Shown here: positions 22,766 through 34,285 of the stretch, in pieces
Layout of the letters: the number at the start of each line of letters is the position of its first letter
How positions within the stretch are numbered: position 1 is the first letter of the stretch
NCBI GenBank assembly: GCA_023548195.1
Contig: JAJHZJ010000694.1
Span: 2,882,501 to 2,946,500, forward strand
DNA from: Bettongia penicillata ogilbyi
Taxonomy: Eukaryota > Chordata > Mammalia > Diprotodontia > Potoroidae
Direction of reading: 5' to 3'
DNA: 64,000 bases
Made by a program: the position numbers and the translations under genes
Notes under the pieces: model-generated
What the model saw: the letters and a program-made list of their open reading frames with translations, nothing else
What the model was told of the DNA's origin: nothing
Databases searched by the model: none

Positions 22766-23394
22766 CCAGTCTGTTTGTGCATGCAAGTTGTAAAAAAATC
22801 AATAAGGCCAACGTGAGTTTCATAACAGTTTTCTCTATGTTTATAAGATGATTTTGTTTCCCTCATAAAAGATTCAGATACTCCATTTCCAGAGCAGAGT
22901 GGGTTTTTTTTCCTTCAGTTAACAAGGAAAAAATAGAATTACATAAACATCCTTTCCTATAGTCTTTAGGATAAGATTAACATTTTATATGATAATTTCT
23001 AGTGGCATTTACCTGTTGATTAATGTTGAGGTAGTTAGAATTTTGGGGGGGTTTTTTTGCATCTAAGGGAAGTACTTTAGGCTTACTTTTCGCTTTAGCT
23101 CTCAATGCTTACAAGTTCTGTCCTTGAAAATATAATTGATGAATGCTGATTTATGGTGGTTTTACTATAATTTTACTAGGTTCAATTTGTCCTTTTATAG
23201 GTTATCTCTCAATATAGTAGGATATTTTATAAGTTGAATATTAATAAAAATAAGCTAATATGACACAATATTACATAAAATTAACATGCAATATAACCTC
23301 AAAAACCTACTAGTTAAAGATTTTCTTGTGCCAATGTTAGAAATTGTATTTTGGTAATGGAAAATTCTTTGACATCAAGCATGTTATTTTCCGA

Positions 23395-23520
23395 AATAGA
23401 ATATAAGCTTCTCAAGGGCAGGGACTGTTTGGTTTTTATCATCGAATCTCCAGAGTACAGCATAATACCTCGGCACGTTGTGAACATTTATCAAATACAT
23501 GTTAATTGATAAATGAGTTA
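23395..23520 (+). repeat. L2-type 3' terminus, sense, short
   Basis: 'aagcttctcaagggcaggga' followed by a decayed terminus, 'agcataatacctcggcacgt'. Confidence 0.65.
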
Positions 23521-23654
23521 ATTGAAAAAAATAAAATATTGTCCAGTGAGCAGTAATGGCATGCTTTGCTGTCCCCAACTCAGCTTCTTCTTTGTATAGC
23601 TGGAAAAGCTTGAAATCAGCGAACTCTTTGATTATCAAGTTCATGTTATTTCAG

Positions 23655-23790
23655 TTAAGCCAATATTTATTAAGCAACTGTGGTTTATAAAGCACTATGT
23701 TAGCCAAGCTATACTAAAATAAAATATGATTCTTCCTTCAAGGAGTCTTACAGTTGAGTAGTAACTGAAAGTAGAAAAAAAAAGCACATA
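23655..23790 (-). repeat. L2-type 3' end, antisense
   Basis: 'ccaatatttattaagcaact', 'aaagcactatgttagccaag' and 'ccttcaaggagtcttacagt'. Confidence 0.65.
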
Positions 23791-25478
23791 AGTAAGCCTT
23801 TTTGATTCATTGTAGATGAGGATTGCAATTAATTTACACAAAAAACTAGTAGTTTATGTGTACGTATGTTCACGTGTTTCTTGTGTAACTTGAATGTTGT
23901 TCTTGACTCCTTCTCTTTCACCCCCATATCCAGTCAGTCGCCGTTGCTCTATCGTATAGTAGCCCCCTCTCTCCTGTGACACTGCCACTACTCCAGTGCA
24001 GACCTCATTTCACACGTGGACTTCTGGTTGGTATCCCTACCTCGGGTGTTTTCCCCACTGTATTCTACCCTCAACTCAACTGTCAAATTGATCTTTCTAA
24101 AGTAACGATCTGACCATCCTAGTCAATAAATTCCATTGGCCCCCTATTGCCTCTGCAATCAAACATAAAAGCTTCTGTTTGGCTTTTAAAGTTCTTCACA
24201 ATCGTGTCCCCTTCTTACGTTTCCGGACTTCTTACACCATCCTCCCCTCCACATATTCTGTGAGCCTGTGACACGACCCTCCTTGCTGTTCCTCCTATAG
24301 GACAATCTGCTGACTTAGTTCATTTTCATGGGCTGTCCTTCTGTCCTTCCATTCCTGAAATAGTCTTCCTCCTTGTCCTTTCCTCCTCCTTTGGTTTCTT
24401 TCAAGCTTTGGCTGAAATTTTTTTTTTCATAAGTTAATTTACTTATTTTTAGTTTTCAGCATTAAATTCCATAAGTTTTAAGTTTTCTTCCCTTTCCTCC
24501 CCATCCCTCTCCCCAAGATGGCATGCAATCTGATATAGGCTATATATGTACATTCCTTTTAAACATGTTTTCACATTAGTAATGTTGTATGGAAGAATCA
24601 GAACAAATGAGAGAAACCGTGAGCAAGACAAACAAAACAAAAAAAGAAATTGATATGCCTTGCTCTGCATTCAGACTCCATAGTTCGTTCTCTGGGTGTG
24701 GATGGCATTTTCCATCCTGAGTCCTTTGGAATTGTTTTAGGTCCTTGCATTGCTGAGAAGGGCTAAGTCCATCAAAGTCAGTCATCACATACTGTGGCTG
24801 TCACTGTGTACAATGTTCTCCTAGTTCTGCTCATTTCACTCAGTATCAGTTCATATAAGTCTTTACAGGTTTTTCTGAAGTCTTCCTGTTCATCATTTTT
24901 TATAGCACAATTGTATTCCATTACATTCATATAGTACAGTTTGCTTAGCCCTTCCCCAATTGATGGGCATCCTCTCAATTTCCAATTCTTGGCCACCACA
25001 AAAAGAACCTCTATAAATATTTTTGTACATGTGGATCCTTTCCCCATTTTTATGATCTCTGGGATATAGTCCCAGAAATGGTTTTTCTGGGTCAAAGGGT
25101 ATGCACATTTTTACAGCCCTTTGGGTATAGTTCCAAATTGCTCTCCAGAATGATAGGATCACAACTACATCAACAATGAATTAGTGTTCCAATTTTTCCA
25201 CATCTTCTGCATCATTTATCATTTTCCTGTTTTATCATGTTAGCCAGTCTAGTAGGTGTGATATGATAACTCAGAGTTGTTTTAATTTGCATTTCTGTAA
25301 TCAATAGTGATTTAGAGCTCTTTTTCATATGATTACAAATAGCTTTAATTTCTTCCTCTGAAAACTTCCTGTTCATATCCTTTGACCATTTATCAATTGG
25401 GGAATGACTTGTACTCTTATAAATTTGACTGAGTTCTCTATATATTTTAGAAGTGAGGCCTTTATCAGAGACACTTTA

Positions 25479-25730
25479 TCAGGTTGTAAAAATTCTTTCC
25501 CAGTTTTCTACTTCCCTCCTAATCTTGGTTGCATTGGCTTTGTTTGTGCAAAACCTTTTCAATTTAATGTAATCAGAATTATCCATTTTGCATTTTATAA
25601 TGTTCTCTATCACTTGTTTGGTCATAAATTCTTTCATCTTCCATAAATCTGACAGATAAACTATTCCTTGCTCCCCTAATTTACCTATAGTCTCAACCTT
25701 TACATCTAAATCCTGTACCCATTTGAACAT
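25479..25730 (-). pseudogene. L1 ORF2 remnant (late ORF2)
   Basis: The minus-strand peptide includes VQDLDVKVETIGKLGEQGIV, then YLSDLWKMKEFMTKQVIENI and FCTNKANATKIRREVENWER. This is the conserved region of mammalian L1 ORF2 downstream of the RT domain ('..KLGkQGi..Ls.LwK....mTKq.i....'). The frame is short and broken on both sides. Confidence 0.85.
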
Positions 25731-25734
25731 TATT

Positions 25735-25768
25735 ATACCATATGGTATAAGTCCATACCATATGGTAT
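25735..25768. repeat. Two 14-bp perfect palindromes in a 20-bp tandem duplication
   Basis: ATACCATATGGTAT occurs at 25,735-25,748 and again at 25,755-25,768, inside the antisense L1. The flanking 'gtcc' is also duplicated. Confidence 0.9.
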
Positions 25769-25875
25769 ATGTCCGGTTTCTGCCATACTATTTTCTAGCT
25801 TTTCCAGCAGTTTTTGCCAAACAGTGAGTTCTTATTCCAGAAGCTGGGATCTTTGAGTTTATCAAACATTAGATT

Positions 25876-27043
25876 ACTATAATTGGTTGGTTGATTGTTG
25901 TCCTTTGCTCTTGAAGAGGACCAAAATGACATCATTGTGCTAGAGTCAAGTTTCATTGTGTCCGGCTATGGCTAATCAAAACAATATGAGCTTGGAATGC
26001 TCTAACACAGGTTGGGCACAAATAGTCTGTGTGGACTTTTGGGGTGGCTACTCTAAACGTTTCCTGTGTTTCCTTTGAAATGTTTCAGTTCTACTTAGAC
26101 ATAGAGCACAGCACCTTCTCTGATGTGGGCACTCCATGCTGAGCAGTCCTGTGCCAATGTCTCCCCTGTCACACAATTACTTCCAAAGTTATTAAGTGAG
26201 ACTTTGAGAGTTTCTTTGTACTGCTTCTTCTCACCACCATGTGAATACTTGCCTTGTGTGAGTTCTCCATAAAACAGTCTTTTTGGTAAGTATATGTTTT
26301 GCATTTAAACAACATGGCCAGCCCATCGCATTTGCGCTCTCTGAAGCATAGTTTGAATGCTTGGCAGTTCAGGTCAAGCAAGGACTTCAGTGTCTGGTAC
26401 CTCATTCTGCCAAGTGATCTTCAGAATCTTCCCAAGACAATTCAAATGTAATCAGTTCCCTGGCATGGCACTGACATACTGTCCAGGTTTCATAGGCATA
26501 CAAGAATGAGGTCAGCACAACGGTTCTGTGGCCCTTCAGTTTGGTAGTCAGTCTAATACCTCTTCTCTTCCATGCTTTCCTTTTGGAGCCTCCCAAACAC
26601 TGAGCTAGCTCTGGCAATGCATGCATCAACCTCATTATCAGTGTGTGCATCCGTAGAAAGTACGCTACCAAGGTAACTGAACTTATTCATAACATTCACA
26701 ATTTCTCCTTTTGCTGTAATCTTTGGTTCCATGTATGGATGGTGTGGTGGTGGCTGATGGAGCACCTGTGTTTTCATGGTGTTAATTGTTAGGCCAAAAT
26801 GAGCACAAGCTGCAGAGAATCAGTCCATACTTTGTTGCATCTCAGTTTCAGAGGCTGCATTGAATGTGCAACCATCTGCAATAGAAAATCATGCATCAAC
26901 ACTCCCTCCACTTTGTTCTTGGCTTGTAGCCTTTTCAAGTTGAAGAATTCATCATCAGTGCTGTAGCTGACCTTGAAAGCATTTGACAACATGGCTAAAA
27001 ACACTGTGTTCAAAAGTATGGGAGCAAGCACACACCCTTACTG
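25876..27043 (-). mobile_element. RTE-like LINE with RT and C-terminal ORF remnants, nested in L1
   Basis: The 3' tail at the left reads (minus strand) caatcaaccaaccaat, a short-repeat tail typical of RTE-type LINEs. Minus-strand peptides run in order. LAPILLNTVFLAMLSNAFK is an RT motif. Then comes the degraded FADD box, read as ADG with Gly for the second Asp. Next are KFSYLGSVLSTDAHTDNEVD, RASSVFGRLQKES, RGIRLTTKLKGHRTVVLTS, and finally KRLFYGELTQGKYSHGGEKK. The copy is 5'-truncated in the RT domain. The clade call is from memory. Confidence 0.7.
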
Positions 27044-28469
27044 TGTCTTGTGTACCTAATCTATTCCACTAATCCACCACTTTATTTCATAGCCAGTACC
27101 AAGTAGTTTTGATGATTGCTACTTTATAATACAATTTAAGGTCTGGCATGGCCAGGCTATCTTCCCTCACCTTTCATTTCATTTATTCTCTTGATATTCT
27201 GGACCTTTTCTTCTTACATATGAATTTTATTATTTTTTCTAGCTCTGTACAGTAATTTTTGGTACTTTGGTATGGCACTGAATCAGTGAATTAACGTAGA
27301 ATTATTATTTTTATTGTATTTTCTTGGCCTACCCATGAGCAGCTGGTGTTTTTCAGTTATTTGGATCTGACTTTATTTTTGTGAAAAGTGTTTTGTAATT
27401 GTATTCATATAGTTTCTGAGTTTGTTTTTGCAACTAGATGCTCAAATATTTTATAATATCTTCAGTAACTTTAAATGGAATTTCTCTTTCTATCTTTTCC
27501 TGCTGAGGTTTTTTAGTAACATATAGAAATGCCAATGATTTATGTGGGTTTATTTTATAACCTGCAACTTTGCTGAAGTTGTTTATTATTTAAAGTAGTT
27601 TTTTACTTGATTCTCTAGAATTTTCTAAGTATATCATCATATCATCCAGAGAGTGATAACTTAGTTTCCTTTGCCTATTCTAATTCCTTCAATTTTTTTT
27701 CTTCCCTTATTGCTAAAGCTAACATTTTGTAGTATCATATTGAATAACAGAGGTGATAATGGACATCCTTGTTTCACCCCCCCTGATCTTATTGGAAATG
27801 TATCTGGCTTATTTCCATTACATGTAATGGGTGCTGATGGTTTTAGGTAGGTGCTGCTTATCATTTTAAGGAAGGCTCCACTTATTCCTATGCTATCTAG
27901 TGTTTTTAATGTCAGAAGCTTTTTCTGCCTCTATTGAGATAATCATGTGATTTCTGTTAGTTTTGTTGTTGATATGGTCAATTATGGTGATAGTTTTCCT
28001 AATATTGAACCAACCCTGCATTCCTGGTGTAAATCCCATTTGATCAATGTATTATTCTCATGATAAGTTGTTGTAATCTTTTTGCTAACATGTTATTTAA
28101 AATTTTTGCATCTATATTCATTAGGGAAAATGTTCTATAATTTTCTTTCTCTGTTTTGATCCTTCCTTGTTTAGGTATCAGTACCATATTTCTATCATAA
28201 AAAGAATTTGGTAGGACTCCTTCTTTGCCAATTTTCCCACATAATCTATGTAATATTGGAATTAATTTAGAATCTCTGTTTCTGAAAGAAACCTTTCCTG
28301 GTCCCTTTACTGCTAGTGTTTTCCCTCTGAAACTATTTTCCGTTTATCCTGCATCTATTTTGTTTGTACATAGTTGTTTTTATGTTTCTTCCATTAGACT
28401 GTGAGCTCCTTTAGGTCAGAGACTCCTTCCCCCACCCCATTTTTGTATCTTAGTGTTACCATTACATGA

Positions 28470-29435
28470 TTTCTTTTCTTTTTAATTTGAAATTTAATGT
28501 AGCTGAAATGACAAAAGAAATTCTGTATTTACCATTTACAGATTTTTCCCTTGAGACATGACACCTGTCAACATAATTCTGAATATGAAATTATCAATAA
28601 TGATGGAGATATATTTGCTTTTCCTTACCATGTCATAGGCCATATCACCCCTCTGAACTTCCATGGTCCAACTTGTATATGAAATTAAATGTTGACTTAA
28701 AATGTTTCATGTCCCATCCATAGGTAAGAGTAAGACAGTCCAAATAAAGTTGGATACTTTTATTATTTTTTCATTTATATTACAAATGTGTAGTTTTAGA
28801 TATCTATATATGCATATATACATATATGCATATATATTTGTAATTCTGTCATATATTCCTAGTAACACTTGTAATTCTGTCATATATTCCTAGTAACATT
28901 ACTTCTTTTTCAAATTTTGATAAATTTAACAATTTAATTATGTTCTGTTTCTGATAAGGAAACTAAGCACTTAAGATAAACTGTCATATGGTATTTGGAA
29001 TTTTAAATAAATATAGGTCCAATAATTGACTGATATGTGAGGAGTTATCCTTCTAAATCCCAAGCAGCTCATGACAAAAATATCTGGTCATATGCATTCA
29101 AATTTTTGGCCACAGAGGCTAATGAAACTATATATAGTGACATGAAGAGTTCTATTAGTGGAAGGAATACCAACATCAGCAAAAGCACAGATCTTTTGAA
29201 GTATTTAAGTTAGAAGATAAATATTCAATATAATCAAGTATTGTGTTTTACCAAATTAATTTAATTTTTTCATTTGTCATTTAATGTTTGAGTATTCACT
29301 ATGTGACAGCATCAGATGTCTTTAATTTGAAACTAAGTTTTAAAACTTGTTCAGATATATCCTAGTGGTTCATTCATAAGCAAATTGGGTATGAGCATTT
29401 TCAGGTTTCTAGTAAATGCCTGACCAGCAACTAAA
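28470..29435. other. Unassigned intron sequence
   Basis: AT-rich. It contains a TATGCA-rich palindromic tract (28,800-28,838) and a 31-bp tandem duplication; otherwise nothing is recognised. Confidence 0.45.
28838..28898. repeat. 31-bp tandem duplication
   Basis: The block starting ttgtaattctgtcatatatt is repeated once with a 31-base period (28,838-28,868 and from 28,869) and shows no internal mismatch. This suggests a recent duplication. Confidence 0.95.
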
Positions 29436-29439
29436 TGGT

Positions 29440-30640
29440 TGTGCTAGCTCCTAAGGGTTAACAAGGTGCCTAAAGTTTGTAAACCCCTTTTGGGGGGAAT
29501 TGATGTCCTAAGAAAATATGACTGAACACAGAGGACCTGAAATGCATTGGGCTTTGTGTCCCTGGAAGGTATTATGTGCCCAGGAGAAGTCTTTTCACAT
29601 TGTCCCTACTGCTCTTCACCACCTGAGAGGCGGTAAGCATGAGCACCAGTGCCCATGAGCAGTCTGATGGAGGGCCAAGTGTGACCTAGGTCTGGCACCT
29701 CTTTTTCTCTCTTACAGGTGTCTTGATAAGAGATGAGGCAAGAAGTAGGAACCAGCAGAAGTCTCTTGTTTCTGGATTTTGTTCCCATTATTCCCCTGAA
29801 TTTGCAGGTGGGAGTCCTGACCCTGCCATCCGTAGTGTTCAGTTTAACTCAAAGCACTGAACTTTATGAAATTTGCAACCAAATAGTGCTGAGTATTGGG
29901 GGAGGAGGAGAGAGCAGGGAAACGTTCCTGACAGTTAATCATTTGAGATTTTCCAAATATGTTAGGGTAAGAATGCTAGAAAATATAAAAGATACAGAAG
30001 TAGTTATATACTAATAAAGAGGTTAATTAAGTCTTTTTTATTTTTCATTTATATGATTTTTATTGCTTAAATAATTTTACTTTTTCTTAGTATTGTATTT
30101 CACTGAAGAAAATATAGTCTTTTACTGGTTAGCAAAATGGAGAAGTTTTAAATGTATTTGTGCCATATATACAGTACTTTCTATTTCTAAACTAAATGTC
30201 TTATTAATTCTGAAGTGCTCCATTTAAAAATTCAGGAAGTCATTGCTACCTATAAACAACTAATACTCAACTGAAGGATAATCTTCACTTAGTTTGTACA
30301 ATTGAAGAAAATTTCTCCAACAAAAATAGATGGGCAGAGTATTGACAAAAATTTTTCTACAGATTTGTAGTTGAGCTCTAATTGTACCATTGCATGTAAA
30401 ATATTGGGGTTTCATTCAAAATAACAATGATTGCTAATCTTGTTATTCATGCCAGAACATGACATACCTGATACACCAGTCATGGAATGCCACTTTACCA
30501 TCACCATCCTAGATTCCTCCCTGCTCCTTTGGTTTTGGGACAACGGAAGTACTGGCAGGTTTGGTTTACTACTGAGTTATCCCTCTAGGTGACAGATCTT
30601 CCTTTTCCTCCAGCTTAACAACACTCTTAGAAATACTGTG
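29440..30640. other. Unassigned intron sequence, first half GC-richer than surroundings
   Basis: 29,440-29,940 is clearly richer in G and C than its neighbours and contains a 93-codon + frame with no recognisable domain. It may be an LTR or another unclassified repeat. 30,000-30,640 is AT-rich with nothing recognised. Confidence 0.35.
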
Positions 30641-30644
30641 GTGC

Positions 30645-31075
30645 AATGCATTTGTTAAATACCTATTGTGTGTAAAGCACTATGCTAGCCAGTTGAGTAG
30701 GTACAAAATTTAGGTGAGGGTCAATTGGCATATGCTATAATAAGTGAAGTTTAGTAAGTTCATTAGAGAACTTCAAAATGAAGTGTTATATGAAGTCTTT
30801 AGGAGAATCAAGAAAAACTTTTTGAATATGGCAGCAGGTTGGAAAGAAATTCAACCAGGTGGAGAAAAGGAGAAAGGAAAAGCATCCCAAGCATAGGGAG
30901 CAGTATGAACAAAGGTCCAGAGGTGTAGGAGCACAGTGTGTGTGCAGAGCAGAGAATGATACACATGACTACCCCTCAGTGGAAGAGGGGACATGGCAGG
31001 AGGTTAAAAAAGCAGTGTGCTATCGTATCAGATTGCCGGGCAAGGACTTTGACCTTCTTTCAGTAGGTGATTAAG
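30645..31075 (-). repeat. L2-type LINE 3' end, antisense
   Basis: 'taaatacctattgtgtgtaa', 'agcactatgctagccagttg', 'aagcatcccaagcataggga gcagtatgaacaaaggtcca' (in two blocks) and 'ggacatggcaggaggttaa' occur in antisense L2 order. Confidence 0.7.
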
Positions 31076-31124
31076 ACTTCACTGAAGACTGCTGAGCTGA
31101 TTAGTGACACGAAGATGATAATCG

Positions 31125-31300
31125 TAATTGTCGGGGCCCTCCAAAGTTTACCAGTCATTTTACAGACATTGTTTTATTTGGTCCTTTGAGGTATGTGTTA
31201 CTGTTATCCCTGTTTTACACATGAGGAAATCAAGACCAAGACTGAGGAAGGTTACATGACTTCTCCGTGATTTTTAAATGTTTGAAACAGAATTTGTACC
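31125..31300 (-). repeat. MIR-type SINE, antisense
   Basis: 'ctccaaagtttaccagtcat', 'gttatccctgttttacacat gagg' and 'aggttacatgacttctccgt'. Confidence 0.7.
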
Positions 31301-31347
31301 TTTGTCTTTGTGATAATAGAGCCAGACCTCAGCATACTTGGCTACTC

Positions 31348-31414
31348 TTCTCTCTCTGTCTCTCTCTCTCTCTCTGTCTCTCTCTCTTTCTTTCTCTCTC
31401 TCTCTCTCTTTCTT

Positions 31415-31488
<74 letters not shown>
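31348..31488. repeat. (TC)n microsatellite
   Basis: About 140 bp of TC dinucleotides with TTTC and TGTC interruptions, the last ~60 bp almost pure. The Ser/Leu and Arg/Glu reading frames over it are artefacts of the repeat. Confidence 0.97.
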
Positions 31489-31489
<1 letters not shown>

Positions 31490-31559
31490 ATGACTTGATT
31501 TTTGAGTGAAAAAAAAACCTCCTCGGTGGTGTGAGAGATGAATTGTGTTGCTGAGGAGG

Positions 31560-32265
31560 GTGAGGAGACAAGACCCATGAGATCTTCTGCTGTTGCAGAG
31601 TGTGTGGTTGTGAGCCTTACACTACCATGGTTGCCCTGTGCATTACGAGGAAGTGAGGGGTGGAGATGCGAGGAAGATGGAAGTAATAGAACTTGGTAAG
31701 GGAAGGATGACTGAAAGTTTACAGAGATGAGACTCTTCTAAATGCTAGTTCTATGGACAGAATAGTAAAGTGAAAGGGGATGTGATATTTAGAAGGGAAA
31801 GAGATGAGGTCAGTTTGGGAGGTGCTGAGTCTGAGGGAGCAGTGAGGTACAGATATAAGGCTAAGAAGTAGGAGATAGGAAATTTGGAGCTCAAATAAAA
31901 GTTTAGGAATCATTTTAATTGATGTTACACTTCACATAATGGAAGCAAATGTGAATGCTAAAGCAAAGAAAATAGAAGCAGGTGAGTCTTTTGGTAAGAA
32001 AAAGGATGAAGAGCCCCCAAAGGGGACGCAGAAGGAGCATTTGGAGAGGCAGAACAAGGGTGTGGTGTGTCTGAACCCGAGTAGCCAGCAGAAAGAGTGA
32101 TCAGCAGCATTGGAAAAAGTTGTCAGTTAAGATGTCTCTGGTGGCCTGAGAACTGTCTCTGGAAAGTGGCGTAGACTCTGTCAAAGTCTGAGAAGAGAAT
32201 GACTAGTGAGTGTGTAACAGCATTGAGTGCTGACAGATTACTCAAGAGGGCAGCGATGACCGGAG
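31560..32265 (-). repeat. L2-type LINE ORF2 region, antisense, diverged
   Basis: Purine-rich antisense L2-like text, such as 'aagtgaggggtggagatgcg', 'gaggcagaacaagggtgtgg' and 'tctctggtggcctgagaact'. The assignment is weaker than for the copies at 46 and 62 kb. Confidence 0.45.
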
Positions 32266-32334
32266 GGAATAGAGACAGGCATTATTAATACTAGTAAGAA
32301 ATGAGAAATGTGTATAGATTTTCTGAAAGATATA

Positions 32335-32420
32335 AATTGAATGAATGAATGAATGAAAAAATATTTATTAAATGCTTGCCATATGCCAAAAACTGTTCTA
32401 AGCACTAGGGGCAGCAAGCT
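32335..32420 (-). repeat. L2-type 3' terminus with GAAT tail, antisense
   Basis: The tail 'ttgaatgaatgaatgaatga' precedes 'aatatttattaaatgcttgc' and 'aagcactaggggcagc', the expected antisense L2 terminus. Confidence 0.75.
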
Positions 32421-32460
32421 TAGCTTGCTCCGTGGCCTCCAAAGCCCAGAATTTTCATAA

Positions 32461-32497
32461 TCTTTTTCTTTTTCTTTTTTTTTTTTTTTTTTTTTAC
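32461..32497. repeat. Poly-T / T-rich tract
   Basis: A run of more than 20 T preceded by TTTTTC units. It may be the poly-A of an unrecognised antisense retroelement. Confidence 0.8.
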
Positions 32498-32499
32498 AA

Positions 32500-33425
32500 A
32501 ATATCTTCAAATTCCCTTCTTCAAATTTAAAAATTACGCTTCAAATATTTATTACACCCAGTATTTTAACCTTTTCATTAGTAGCAATTGAATATATACT
32601 TCTTTATGTGTAGTTTAGACTATGATTAAAGGAAATAACTTTTAATTTGATGATTACACTATACTATGACAGCACAGGTTGCTTAAACAAAAGAGAATTT
32701 CATGCTCACTGTGAATGTGGTGTCTGAAAAAGTTTTTTCTAAATACTCAGCAATAATTTGGATTTCTAAAATTTCACCGAGTTTACTGATTTGGGTTAAT
32801 TTGAACATGTGGCACTGCTAAGCACTGTTAACAGTGTGGATACTTCCTCTTTCAAGGTGAGAAACAAAACCCTTCTTCTAGTTCCTACTTAGAGCCTCGT
32901 CCCATGCTCTTGCTAATTTAAAAGTTGTTGTTTGTCGCAGAAATTGTTCTGAAGTGCTCTGCCACATTTTATGACAATACGATAAGTTAGGATAATTCCA
33001 ATATATCTTTGCAGAAACCTACCTCCCTTCAGTGCATTTGCAGCAGAAATTTTAGCTACCCAGGAAAGGGAAAATCCAGGCTACCCAAAGACAAGTTTTT
33101 AAAAATCTGTTGCAATTAAAATTAATTTGCTATAAATTTCAAGGTTTTGTATTTCAGTTTATTTGGAATTTTTCTTTCTGTTACTCTACACTTATGGTGC
33201 TTGACACTTTTCTCTTCATGAGGAAACATCTCCATGTCTCTTGCCTATTATTTGTTTTCATTTTTTAAATTTAATTCTGTTTTAACTTCTTGTTTCCTAT
33301 TTCTTTTTTTGCTTTTATCTTTTCACTTTTCTCCCCTATCTTTGCTCTCCAAAACATTAATTTAAATTCAGCATTCTTCAAGAGTCTGCTATATGTCTAG
33401 GATTTTATAAGCTGTCATGTTGACG
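32500..33425. other. Unassigned intron sequence
   Basis: AT-rich; nothing recognised. Confidence 0.45.
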
Positions 33426-33429
33426 GTGA

Positions 33430-33525
33430 GTAGATACCAATGAAGCCTCAGTTTCCTAATTTGCAAAATGAGGAAGTGGGACTAGATGATTTCTAAGGTC
33501 CATTCCAGTTCCAAATTTATGATCC
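33430..33525 (+). repeat. MIR-type SINE 3' part, sense
   Basis: 'gaagcctcagtttcctaatt', 'tgcaaaatgaggaagtggga' and 'tctaaggtccattccagttc'. Confidence 0.75.
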
Positions 33526-33749
33526 CCAAATATAAATACCTCATTTATTCAACATCATTCAGAGTGAATAGTTAAACATAAGTGAATTATTTAGATAACT
33601 GAAGCTTACCCTTTTAATTACATGCACAAATATTTTGAAAATTTTGGCATTCTTTCTAAAACACATCATACATTTCATTGACATTAAATAGCATTTAACA
33701 TAATTTAATCTTGATGACTCAGGGTCATCATTGTGTGCATCACACAATC

Positions 33750-34080
33750 AGCATTTATTATGCACCAATTAGGTGCCAGATACTGTGCCAAGTGCTGGAG
33801 ATACAAAGATCAAAATGAAACAGTCTCCCCCTGAAGAAGCTTATGTTCTGTTTCATGAAACAAGAGGCACGCATATATCAATATATACAAAATATATACC
33901 AAGTAAATGAAACCCTGATAACTGAGGAGATCAGAAAAGGCCTCCTACTGGCTCTAGAACTGAGTTTTTAAGGATTCTAGGTCTTCCAAGGTATGGAGGT
34001 AAAGAGAAAGTACATCCCAAGCATGTGGGGACTCTCCATGCAAAGACATGAAGGCAGGAAATGGAATGGTACTGTCACAG
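33750..34080 (-). repeat. L2-type LINE 3' end, antisense
   Basis: 'gcaccaattaggtgccagat', 'actgtgccaagtgctggaga tacaaag', 'gaagaagcttatgttctgtt' and 'agcatgtggggactctccat'. Confidence 0.75.
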
Positions 34081-34084
34081 TGCT

Positions 34085-34285
34085 AGACTGCAAGGTGCAC
34101 TAGAAAGAAGGCTGGACCTTACGGTAGATACCTGCATTTTAGTATAAGTACACCACTAACTAGTTGTATGATCTCAGTCAAGACACTTGGCCTTTTCTAT
34201 ACCCATTTGTTCATTTATAAAATGAATTCAGTGGACCAGATAATCTCTAGGGTTTCTTTTAGCGCTACCATTCTTTGATTTTATT
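34085..34285 (+). repeat. MIR-type SINE, sense
   Basis: 'gtgcactagaaagaaggctg', 'ctcagtcaagacacttggcc' and 'atttataaaatgaattcagt', then 'ataatctctagggtttcttt'. Confidence 0.65.

Larger units (their letters stand above)
24418..28300 (-). mobile_element. L1 LINE, antisense, 5'-truncated, split by an RTE-like LINE
   Basis: The 3' end is at the left (T-run 24,419-24,429 = poly-A). Then come the 3' UTR and antisense ORF2: 'gggatatagtcccagaaatg', 'ggttgcattggctttgtttg tgcaaaacc', and 27,661-27,864, whose minus-strand frame reads GGVKQGCPLSPLLFNM, the L1 RT motif 'RSGTRQGCPLSPLLFN'. Gly-Val replaces Thr-Arg before Lys-Gln. Several frames carry stops. The element stops inside the RT domain near 28,300. 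Confidence 0.85.
23890..28465 (+). mobile_element. L2-type LINE 3' part, sense, split by L1 at ~24,418-28,300
   Basis: The left half shows late ORF2 and early 3' UTR: 'tctttctaaagtaacgatct gacca', 'ccattggccccctattgcct ctgcaatcaaa', 'ggcttttaaagttcttcaca' and 'ggtttctttcaagctttggc'. The right half resumes at about 28,300 with 'cctttcctggtccctttact gctag', 'cttccattagactgtgagct cctt' and 'tttttgtatcttagtgttac', the expected continuation. The interruption point falls inside the 3' UTR consensus. Confidence 0.75.

Noticed and set aside
31310..31578. Several 60-80-codon frames over the TC repeat (Ser/Leu or Arg/Glu runs)
   Set aside because: They are translations of a dinucleotide microsatellite; no coding function is indicated.
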